The notes under the pieces are model-generated. The model was not told where the DNA came from. It did not search any database and was given only the letters and a program-made list of their open reading frames with translations. From Xiphophorus maculatus (taxonomy: Eukaryota > Chordata > Actinopteri > Cyprinodontiformes > Poeciliidae), in NCBI RefSeq assembly GCF_002775205.1, contig NC_036447.1, positions 10,900,501 through 10,964,500 on the forward strand: a DNA stretch of 64,000 nt, read 5' to 3'. This document shows, piece by piece, positions 48,601 through 58,700 of this stretch (positions are counted from its first letter, which is position 1; every line of letters begins with the position of its first letter). The translations under genes and the position numbers were made by a program.

Positions 48601-49330
48601 CATTCCCAGCTGTTAAAAGCAAAGTCCTGAAAACTAAATTGTAACCTAAGAGCGTAAAATGTGTGCCATGCATTAGCTAGTAGATGTTAATTACAACCCC
48701 AAGACCTGCATGTAAATACTGTTGTGAGCACAAGCAAGAATGAGGACAAGAATGCTATTATTTTCCACATCTCAATTAGGACAAGACAACAATTTGAAAA
48801 AAAAAATAAAATAATTTATTTTTCAAACCAAGAGGCAGTTTGGTTATTACAGACTGCAGATGTGTGTTTATACACCTATTGCACACAAACAAAATCAACT
48901 TATTCCTACATCCACTACTCATTAGAACTGGTAATTAAGTAAAAGATAAAGCACCATATACAAAGAAAGAAAGAAAGAAACAAACAAAAAAACATGAACA
49001 CAGAATACATTTCAAATTGTAGCACCATTCATTGAATAACTCTGTAGGACAAAATAATCATTTACACTTGGATGGGCTTCTACATAATTCACAGGCTTGT
49101 GTTTCCATGTGCCTTTTTCAGCCAAAAGGGGAACCCTTAACATACAGGACTGCTGCAGATGTCCATGCATGCAATAACAGGCAGCTTATAAATTCAGAAG
49201 ACACTTCGGCTCTCTCCATTTTGTTCTTTTTTTTCCCCCTGCTTTTTGTCTGAATTTAAGGGAGTGTTTTTAATGTTATTGCTATCAGAAGGCATAAAAA
49301 ATGCCCAAAAATAGATGAAAGAGACCATTT
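45665..49330. other. Intergenic between SLC34A2 and OC2
   Basis: No supported gene. A degraded, probably Tc1-derived non-autonomous repeat may lie at about 47680-48140 ('ataatgctgccatcaccatatttcatgtggtg' near 47981). A CTCF-like word (CCATTAGATGGC on the minus strand) lies at 48353-48364. The rest is AT-rich. Confidence 0.45.
47680..48140 (-). mobile_element. Decayed Tc1-like relic
   Basis: The block 'gataatgctgccatcaccatatttcatgtggtgtg' is close to the reverse complement of the Tc1 K-H-G-G-G-S-I-M segment, and 'ctcagccattccatcgatgattctg' upstream fits the family's E-W-P-S-Q-S region only loosely. I regard it as a probable but very old copy. Confidence 0.45.
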
Positions 49331-49333
49331 AAG

Positions 49334-50252
49334 TTAGAAAGGGACGGGTCCATAGTAGGCGGTGTACGCTGCTACGATGCCTTCAGTGTCAGCCATGTCA
49401 TCACAGGCAACATTCAGCTCACACACCTCTTTAAGGCTGAAAGAAATAGGAGAAAGACAGAGTCAGACATGTGTAACATCCGTTGTTGATCTAGCAGCAA
49501 TTAGCTGAATTAACTGCAAATATTTCTGCAAATGTTAAGATGAAAAGATAAGACTGATTATACCTTTCCAGCTGCAGGGGGCTGAGATTGCCTTGGGCAG
49601 CTCTTCTTCTCCTGAGAAGAACAGAAGCCAGGTCTCTCTTCATAACCACATGGGACTCTGAGGAACAAATGAGAAAACAACATATTGAATTGTTTTTTGT
49701 AAGTTCTAATGGAACTATATTTCTAAAGCCAGAGAAATTACTCTCAATTCAACAAAACCACAAATGATTACCTTCAGCACCGGCTGACTCTGAGGAGGAT
49801 GAAGAGGAGGAAGATGAAGAAGCAGCAGAGTCAGAGGCTGAGGAGTTCGACTCAGAGGAGGAAGACTCTGAGGATTCGGCGGAGGAGGACTCGGAAGACT
49901 CGGAGGACTCAGAGGAGGAGGAGGAATCTGATGTTGAATCAGAGGCTGAGGAGTCGGAGGCAGAGGATGAAGCCGAATCAGACTCAGATGAGGAAGAGGA
50001 TGATGAAGCGGGAGCATCCGCTGCTGGATCAGCGGCTGTGTCAGCAGCAGGATCCACGACGACCTCGGGTTCTACTGCTGAACAGGACAAAACAAAATGT
50101 CAAACCATTGTAAGTCATTTACATTGTCCACTCACACACACACATACACCACTGAGATCAACAACATTTGATGCAAAGGTTTTCTTCTTACCTCCCATTG
50201 ACCAGCACACCGACAGAAGAGCACAGATGGAGAGTAGAGTCAGAGTCTTCAT
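49334..50252 (-). CDS. bglap: Osteocalcin, fish OC2 type (bone Gla protein, long propeptide)
   Basis: Osteocalcin is a secreted, vitamin K-dependent bone protein whose gamma-carboxyglutamates bind hydroxyapatite calcium. Exons: 50192-50252, 49772-50077, 49564-49657, 49334-49436; GT-AG, phases match, 187 residues. A signal peptide spans 1 to about 18 ([18 protein letters not shown]). Exon 2 encodes a propeptide of about 100 residues made almost only of Ser, Glu, Asp and Ala, full of S-x-E motifs for secretory-pathway (FAM20C-type) kinase. Exon 3 has the carboxylase-recognition region ([12 protein letters not shown]) and a furin site RRRR (138-141). The mature peptide is residues 142-187 (46 aa): Glu153, Glu157 and Glu160 are the Gla sites, Cys159 and Cys165 the disulfide, and it ends AYYGPVPF. 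The long phosphorylated propeptide is the mark of teleost osteocalcin isoform 2, absent from tetrapod osteocalcin. A TATA box and CCAAT box lie upstream. Confidence 0.95.
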
Positions 50253-50357
50253 GGTGTCTTGTAGATTTGGTTCTCTCTGTAGTCAAGCTGATATTATTTT
50301 ATCGGTTGCTTTTCTTCCGATGTCTTGTTCTGTTTCTGTCCCCAAAGTCGAGGTCAA

Positions 50358-50363
50358 TATATA
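50358..50363 (-). promoter_or_regulatory. TATA box of the osteocalcin gene
   Basis: TATATA on the minus strand, 106 bp above the start codon, with an inverted-CCAAT word (ATTGG on the plus strand, about 50418-50422) 55 bp further up. This spacing is standard for a tissue-specific promoter and gives a leader of about 75 nt. Confidence 0.65.
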
Positions 50364-50659
50364 CTGTAGTCCAGCTGTATTGTCAGACCAGACCCACACG
50401 TTGAATCCAACTCTCTGATTGGCTGGAGAATCAAATATCAACGTTTCCGCTTCCACTTGTCATGAAAGCTCCCACAAACACCCACGCAACCTCTGGCACT
50501 GAGTCGAAAAACTCATGCAGCGTACACAGCCACAAGCATTCCTTTCATTTGCCTGTTCGCAGGCTACATGGCAGGGATTGTACCTCTTCAATGCTGAATA
50601 AAAGTATTCACTTCCGCTGGAATTTTTCATATTTTGCCATGGTGCAGCCATAAACTTAA

Positions 50660-51425
50660 ATTTAAGGGTAAATAACTCAGGTTCACGACAATTTAATTGG
50701 GGCAGTCTGTGACCATAATTTTTTCAGCCTTGCCACAAATTCTTAAGAGGATCTAAGTTTGAACTTTGACTTGGCCATTCCAACGGACGGATATGTAAAT
50801 ATGAATATATCTAAGGCATTCCTTGGTCTCTCTGGATGCATGTTTAGGGTTATTTTCCTCCTGGAAAGTGAACCACAAACCCAGTCTCAATACATTTGAA
50901 GCATCTGACAGGATTTTATCCTGTTTTTGTTCTGTTCCCTTTTTACCACCAACTCTGACCAAATTCCCAGGCCCTATTAAAGAAGAGCATCTCTACAGCA
51001 TGTGATGCTCTGGCCATCATGTTTCATGGTGAGAATGGCATGTTCAGGCTGATGTGCTGTATTAGGTTTTCATCAAATGTACAGTTTTGTATGGGGCCTG
51101 AAAAGTTCATTTTTGGTCTAACCTGACTGCCTTCTTCCACATGCTCGCAGAATTTTTGCATGTGACAAACTGCACACAGACATTTTTATGAGTTTGTTTC
51201 AACAGTAACTTTCTTCGTACCACTTTCATAAAGGTGGATTTTTGGACTGACAGATCCTCCCTGTCAGTTGCCAAGTTTCACTGAAATTTGTTTCTGTCAA
51301 ATATATTAGCATGAAACATTTAAAAACAACAGCAGTTGACTAAATTTGTGTTTTCAAAGTGAAAAAAGGTAAACAGGTTCATGAGGTTTGAAGACTTTTC
51401 TATTGCATTGTGTTAAATCACCTAC
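50660..51425 (-). mobile_element. Tc1-like transposon relic, reverse orientation
   Basis: The plus strand carries the reverse complement of the Tc1 transposase 3' half in order: 'tttgacttggccattccaa' (E-W-P-S-Q) at 50767, 'tgtttagggttattttcctcctgga' (Q-D-N-x-P-K-H) at 50842, 'accaaattcccaggccctatta' near 50957, 'gccatcatgtttcatggtgagaatgg' (K-H-G-G) near 51013 and 'cttcttccacatg' near 51131. The right part runs into terminal-repeat-like sequence near 51400. The frame is broken in many places. It lies just upstream of the osteocalcin promoter. Confidence 0.8.
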
Positions 51426-51429
51426 ACTA

Positions 51430-53750
51430 GGGGTGTCCAAAGTGCCAATCAAAGAGACATTCGTGAACCTTGGATTTATTTTTTGTGGCCCCAACTGCAG
51501 TTCAAGAATGAAACAACTTTATCCTGTCTAGCACAGGTGGTTGATGCTGATGGAGAGGTTTGATTTTTAATCAGGGTAGAATAATTACTAACATAACTTT
51601 CTTGCAATGGAAAATGTTATGTATGATACACATTTGAGTTTAAATAACCATGCTTTTATAATAAGTGGAACATAATCTATCCAGAGATTTTTACCAAAAA
51701 GGTGACTTTGTGCAGACTGATCAACATTGTAAATATGTCCTAATAACTGTCCTGCTGCTTTCTTGATAATAATTTGTTGAAAACAATAAATATATATCTA
51801 AAAAAAAGGTGACTTTATTGCACCCAAATCAGCTTTTAGTTGATTTATTTTACATACTTAAGGTAAGCATTTTGAAAGCACGTGACCCAAATCCTGTTTT
51901 AATAACTAAAGTAAATTTGCTCAATCAAACTCAAAAGAATTTTAAAACTAGATTCTCTTCTTTTAAAACAGCGAACATGTAGAATACTTTTTAAGTTTCA
52001 GATTCCAATATTCCTTATCTACATAAAAAGAAAACCTTTACTGAATTTAGATTTTTTTGTATTTTACTTTTGACCTAACATTATTAGGTCCATATGACAA
52101 AAGTCTGGATACCTGCTGTACCATTCAGTGGATTCATTTTGCACACATTATCAAATTCACAGTTTCATGCATGATTGCAGATTTCTCTATAGCAACAATC
52201 CAGTCTTTCTTCCTTCTCAATGAATCTCAAACTGATCTTTTTGTGTTTATCTTTTCTTTATAAATATTGCAACAAGCCCTGCAAGTCTACAGTGGCATTA
52301 CAAGATTTCCACAAAATACCCCTAAGATGCAATTGGATTCTAATCAAGGAGACCCAGTGGAATGCTGCGTCTTCTACAACAAGGTTGCTTCTCGTCCCAT
52401 CACTGTTGTGCTCCTACACTCTTTGCCCCAGATGTGATCCCCCACCCCCACAAACCCCAAACTATAGCTTCAGACTACCGCAAGCTACTAATCGAGTGAC
52501 ACAGAACAGCAGTGAGCCTCATTATGCGACAGAGCTTAATTAGAGTGCTGCTCAGTCTGTCTCAAACCGCAGTCAGTCCCTATTTCCAGATTCTACTTGG
52601 CCCGGGACCTGGAGACATCCAGAGCACGACCACGGCTTGCAAACACCGACCTGTGGCCCAACACACGGCCTTGCTTGAGGTATTTCAGCATATATGGAGG
52701 TATATTTAGGCAAGCCCCATGTGTTGGATGCAAAGCATATTGCATGCGGCTTTGGCTGCAGCATTGTGTTTATACGATATGGTTCAAGAGTAACCGTAAC
52801 TGCGTTTTGTTGGGGTTTTTTTTTGATAAAAATAAATATTTGGAGCTTGAAAATTTGGCTCGAACTGTGCTGCACTTGTGAAGATCACCAACCATTTATG
52901 GTTCATGTATAAATATCCTTGAGGACCCCTGATAGGTTAATCTGTCATGTGGGAAGAGACTCAGACTGCTGCAGAGTGACCTCGGTGTCCGTAATGTATC
53001 GCAGCCTGTCGTTATTCCTGGTGTCAGTGATTTGTTTTGGACCATAAGCTGTATAATTTCAGTGTCTGGTTCAAATCTCCATTTTTGTGGATGCATTTCA
53101 GAGTGTGTGGGGGGACAAAGTCGTAGAAAACAATTGCTATAATGTCCATGAAGAGGCTGGAAAAACAGTGTCTGGGGCTTTTCTGCCTTGGGTCAGTTTC
53201 TCCTGTGGAGCTCGGCAACAAGCAGTGCTTATTTTCTGTTGTTTCATGTTCCTGCTGACCCATACATGTCCACTGGAGAAACAAACTGTGGAATAGATTC
53301 GGTGCCATCAACTGTCTCTTTCTAAGCAAGGAGCATTCTGAAAGGAGATCATCCCACAGGCGGATTATCAAAGAGAAAAAAGAAAATTTCAAGCACAAAC
53401 AATATGGTACAAAAAGAACATCTTTATTGATTTTACTCTGTTTTAGCAGTAACAAGTTCAGACATATTCTAATTAGAAATCTGCATATCCTCTCTTATGG
53501 ACATAAAGATCAAAACGAGGAAGTAAATGAAAGAACACAGACTTGACTCTTTTCAACTAAACCCTAAGTTGATTTTGCTGTTGTTTTATATTGATTTGAC
53601 ACTTTGCATAATTTGCTGTTCTCTTGATCTAGTTCTTCAATTCATTTTGAGGTATAGGAGAAAAAAAATTATGTAATTAAAATGCCTATCCTGCTCTAAT
53701 CCCTCTATCCAAAAAATATGGAAAGGTAGAACTTGAAAGAACACACCAAG
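51430..53750. other. Noncoding stretch, no gene seen
   Basis: The interval is AT-rich at first and more mixed at 52,260-53,350, but overlapping open frames there on both strands show no family and no splice pairs. I see no matrix Gla protein gene, which I looked for because of the neighbourhood. Confidence 0.45.
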
Positions 53751-53754
53751 GATG

Positions 53755-53965
53755 TAAAACACAGTTTGAACCAGGTTATGAAATAACATCCTAAGCTTTG
53801 AACATCTCACAGTTCACTGTTCAATCCCTCATCAGTAGCATAAAGGAAGCAATTTGTTGGAAGAAGCCCTCAAAAAATCCCATTTGCAGTTTGACACGAG
53901 TCATACAGGAGAAGGAAATCAGGTTGCAGAATTATGTTCTGGTAGGATGAGATCAAAATACCTAT
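53755..53965 (+). mobile_element. Tc1-like transposon fragment
   Basis: Blocks 'aagctttgaacatctcacagttcactgttcaat' (S-Q-A-L-N-I-S-x-S-T-V-Q-S), 'gaagccctcaaaaaatcccatttgcagttt' and 'ggtaggatgagatcaaaa' (W-S-D-E-T-K) follow the Tc1 transposase order with gaps between them. Confidence 0.75.
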
Positions 53966-54379
53966 AGATGACTATATAATCACTCTAAGTGCACAAATTG
54001 TAACACTATTTATTTTAGTTTTTGATATTTATATGAATTGTTCTGGTTATATTTGATACAGCAAGTTACAATAAAACAGCAGTACAACAATAATAATGGG
54101 GAATTATTTTTGAATTATCTCTTGAACAAAAGCATGTTCTTAGAGTTCTTTATCTGGAATAATAAAAGACTTCAAGCAGCTGCAGCAGTAGACAGTATCT
54201 ATACCATATATTTGCCTCCTTGGATATTTGACCTTTATATTTCTTTTGCAAATCAATCACAAAAAAAAAAAATGGCTTTTTTTTTCTTTTACAAAAACAA
54301 AAATAAAAAACCTTCAATGCCAAAGTGAAAACTGATTTCTACAACAACAAAAACCCATTAAGATAATAAGTGATTGCGT

Positions 54380-54700
54380 AAATATTCTTCCCCTTCAAGT
54401 CAGTATAGACTTTCAGTGGCAATCACATCAGAGTCTCTCTCAATCAAGTTTGACTATCAGATCAATGTCTAGGCTTTGACTGGGCCATTCCAGAACATCA
54501 ATCTTGTCATCTTCAAACAATTTCTGTGTAGCTTCAGATGTTTCAGATTGTTGCTTTGCAGGAAAATAACTGCTATCAGAAATTGTAGTTCTTATGCAGA
54601 TGAAAACAAATTGTCCTCTAGGACATGACACATTTAAGAACAGAAGAAATCTGTTCTTCTGTTCTTTTAATGCTTTTAACCACAATGTAGTAACATAAAT
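54380..54700 (-). mobile_element. Tc1-like transposon fragment, reverse orientation
   Basis: The minus-strand frame at 54440-54685 contains VLEWPSQSLDIDLI, matching the transposase V-L-E-W-P-S-Q-S-P-D-L-N-P-I motif, preceded by a loose match to its upstream region. Only this 3' piece is present. Confidence 0.8.
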
Positions 54701-55744
54701 ACATTAATAATTAAATAAAATGTAAAAAAATAAAATGAAATGTGGTGTTCTGCCAAAAGAGTAAACAAACTAACAACATGGGACAGTTTTTCTTCACCAT
54801 CAGATGTTATAAAACCAAAGCCACACCTTCAAGTCCGATCCCTTTGACCCCTCTCAGCTTTACATTAGTCTTCTCCGTCAGCTGCCTCACTCGCCACCAC
54901 AAACAAAATCGAATGGCAGGCGTTACTTACTGCATATTTCCATCTGGTCTCTGAGAAACGGTCACCTGCCAGGCTTCCCTGATTCCACCGGATGTATCCG
55001 CTTGGCAGCGCAGCACTACTAATTATACTGATCCCAGTCTGGGCCTTGAAATTCCCGTCTTGCTTGACAGATTATTTTTGGGACAAGCCCAAACTTTTCT
55101 TCTCTCTTGATGTCTACAGCCCATCTGTTGTTCTTTTACTGAGTTTCTGCAGGTTTTACGGCGAAATAATCGTACTTTTGCTTCACATTTAGAGAACCAC
55201 ATATGTTCTCAAGACAAATATAGAGATTTCTTTTTTAATTTAGATGCCCCAGTTCTTCAATGTGTGTATTTGCTACAAATGTGGCTTCTTAGCGTTTTTA
55301 ATGAGGATTTCGAAATTGGCCTGATCTTCCTATTTTTTGTATACTATACCACACAGAATGAATAAAACCAGCAATAGCAACTCTGTCTTGCCTCCCTCCA
55401 CTCCCGTCTTCCCACTCTGCTTTCTGTCAGTCTCCCTGAGGTTGGTGTGTTGTGGTTTGGAAGTTAACATTTGCAGACAGAATATCAAACTCCACCACAT
55501 CACTGCAACTTGTGGCCAGTGACCTGTGGCTGCCTAACCAGACCGTAGACTGGCTCACACTTCTGTAAACAGACAAAACCTGACATGCACCAACAAACAG
55601 GTGAATGTAAACACAATTTTTTTTTTCACCTCATTACCTGTGCTGAAGAAAGGAAATCGCATGACAGTAGAGTCAGGAGTTCTGTTTTTCATATATTTGT
55701 TTTTATTTTGATGTTTAATAAATCGGTTACATTTGGGGTGAGTT

Positions 55745-58700
55745 TTACAGTTCTGTTTTGGCCTCTTCTCCTGCTTGCTTCTGAAAAATAAAAGAAAGGA
55801 TTTAGTGAGTGACATATAATTGCACATATTGTACAAGTTAACGTGTATCCTGTTTTCCACAACAGCTTTAGCTAAGTGATAAAAGTATTATTTTTTCTTG
55901 AATATTTTGACATTTTATTCAGTTCATTCTTTTCAGTGTATTTGAATATGTGCTTACTTGAAACGCCATCCCAGAGCATTACATTACTGTGCAGGGGAAA
56001 GAAAGTAGTAGCCGATTTCCAAATGGTTTTTCAAATAAAAGTCTTCGGACACACAAATATGTTGCGGTAGATGCTCAGGTCAAATGAGACTTTGGTCCAA
56101 ATGCAGTGAAACATGGTGGTGGCAGCGTCATGCCAACAAGATGCTTTAATAAAGGTGCTCAAGGGAAGCTGCTCAAAGTTGGAAAAGATGGACTGAGCTA
56201 AGAACACTGAACCGGAAGGTCGTCTTAATACCAAAAACAAAAATAAAATCCCATGATTTCACTGTCATGATGTTTGTTTTTGAAACAAAGTGACTGTTTA
56301 TGAAGTGTAGATTTGATTAAGGAAGCAATGCTATGTTCACTATTGTATTGCACCTAACACCTCAGCCTGTTGTTTATTCAAAGTTAAATATGATGAATTC
56401 TGATTTACACCAGCAGAAGGACTTGTATCCATCTTCTCCAGGTATTTTAAAAATTGTTTTCCACTCTACATGCTGAGGTGCTATGGAGACAGTTTGCTTT
56501 GAGAGCATTGAGCCACAAACTGTCGTCCTTCAGTTTGCCTCCAAACTGCTACGCCCAGCTGTGCTGGTTCCTGTGTTTTAACTGGCACACAAACACACAC
56601 ACGCCTTCATGCACTCATGCCCGCCCACACACACATAGAAAATTATAGCCAGGAAATCATATAGATGCTTCTATTATGCAAGGAATGAATTTAAATTGTT
56701 TCCAGCTTATTAAAAAATATAAAAGTTGTAATTTTTAATTTGGCAGTAACTTAGACTGAAGCTAATGATTACTTACAACAGATACAGCAATAAGAGGACG
56801 TACGCCGCTAATTGAGAAATTCACATGTGAAGAACTTCAGGTCAGAGTGATGGATTTACCAGGAGAGGGATTTAAGAGCACTACTTTATCGATTTGTGAC
56901 AAATACGCTGAAAAGTAATTTTTTTATGTTTGTTTTTGAGTATGCATTTCACACATTAAAAATCATTTGTGTTGCACTGCCTCCTAAACCCATTTTTTGT
57001 GTAATTTTTCTTATGTTACCTGGAGAAAGCTTTAGATTAAAAAAATCACATTTTCAAGAACGTTAGTAGCTGACTTTTCTTTACAAATGTGCGCAAGAAT
57101 TTGTCAATATTCTATTAATGTTAGAATGTTTTAATAAACCTGTGCTGTCCTCGCCCTAAGATTTCCAGTTTTCAGCAGCTAGACAGCCTGACAACGACGC
57201 TCCAATAACCAAACATCTTTCTTTTTTACTTGTTTATTGAAGAGTGGCCTCTGACCACTGCCATCACTTTGGCCTTCGTAAACTGAAACATACAAGACTG
57301 AGTATTAGCCAACGAACATCGCAAATTAGCCATTCTTGCTGCTAGCTAAAAATAAAAACCTTTTCCTAATTGACTCCAGCGTACAATTATTTACACCAGT
57401 TACATAAAACAAAGAGACAATTATTGCTTTTACAATTAACCAATACTTACGAACAAATCTTGTCTGAAACACAACGTATAAGGATAATAATCAGCTTAAA
57501 TCATGAACTGTTTCGTGATGCGTTCCACCATCTTGGATCTATTTTCTTTTTTAGCGTCACCAAAACATAACAAAATATCCACCAGGGGGCGTTCTAGTGC
57601 GGTTTTCAACCTTGCTGGTCCAGCTTAACTTACAAAAGGCAGCACAAACCCTAAAGCCACCACATCCTCTTGCAGTATGTTTTCATCTAAAAGTGTGACT
57701 GTTTTCAAAATTGTTTCTGGGAAATGTTTCTATTACTCCAATTTATTTTTGTAACTCCAATTTGTGCACGTGGTTAATGGAAATGCATTAGTGTTGGGTT
57801 TCAGTGTAGCTCTTAGCTTTAGCCCTCATAACCAACTAGTCTGGAATACATTAAGATGCCAAGTGAATTTGTTTTCTGCATGTCACTTTTTCTTTCCACT
57901 GGTTTTTTTCCCTTCACTTTAGAAAAAATAATGAAATACTTATTTTTTGATGATAATTATTAAGTATTTGTGCAATCAACTGCACTAAAGTTCCACCAAA
58001 GTTGGTTTGTATTAAGCAGTCATTGAAGTGGGTGTCTGTTATATTTATTTTTTTCATAATGTTTGATATCATTTTTTATGTATTCACACAGTTAAAAATT
58101 ATTCATAGAAAGTGATGATGACACTGATAGGTTTCAGATAATGGCTCACCTTCAGTTCTCCGTTTAGGAAAGATTGACAGAAGTCCCGCACACGCTCTGT
58201 GGAAATTTCTCCTTCAGGTAGGAGCCACTTCATGTCGGAATGTCTATCATAGATCCCGACACGAGGCAGGTCTGTTGACTTCAGGCCAAAGTAGTTGAGT
58301 GACTTGGAATTGGACTTTACGCCTCCGTTGATAAGCACAAATAAGAACTGGAGCAAAGAAGTTTAATTACATCAGACGTTTGATCTCTTTGTTTATCTAG
58401 GACAGAATGTCCATAAAGCCTACTGGGAGTACACTTTTACTTTAATTGCCAAAATACTTCTGTCTGAACCCACTGACATCTATAAAGTGAAGTTTAACAT
58501 GAACCTATTTTTCTCTAGAAAAATGTATTTCAGGAATCTCTTCACCTTGCCAGTGAACTCGGGGGCCAGAGCTCCCAGTCTCTCCTTGAGCTCGGTATAT
58601 TCTTTATTCCCCCTGTTGGCAAAGATCACAAGGTGTGTCTTCACCTCTGAATTGAACAGGCCCACAGCTGTCTGGGAAAATAAAGAGAGGCAATTGAACA

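Noticed and set aside
49715-50113. Pro/Leu-rich and Arg/Lys-rich open frames overlapping the osteocalcin acidic exon
   Set aside because: They are other-frame shadows of the Ser/Glu/Asp repeat; only the spliced minus-strand frame has a signal peptide, Gla domain and consistent phases.
50660-55740. Search for a matrix Gla protein gene between OC2 and ERP27
   Set aside because: I found no Gla-domain exon with the MGP pattern; the interval holds Tc1 relics and unassigned DNA.
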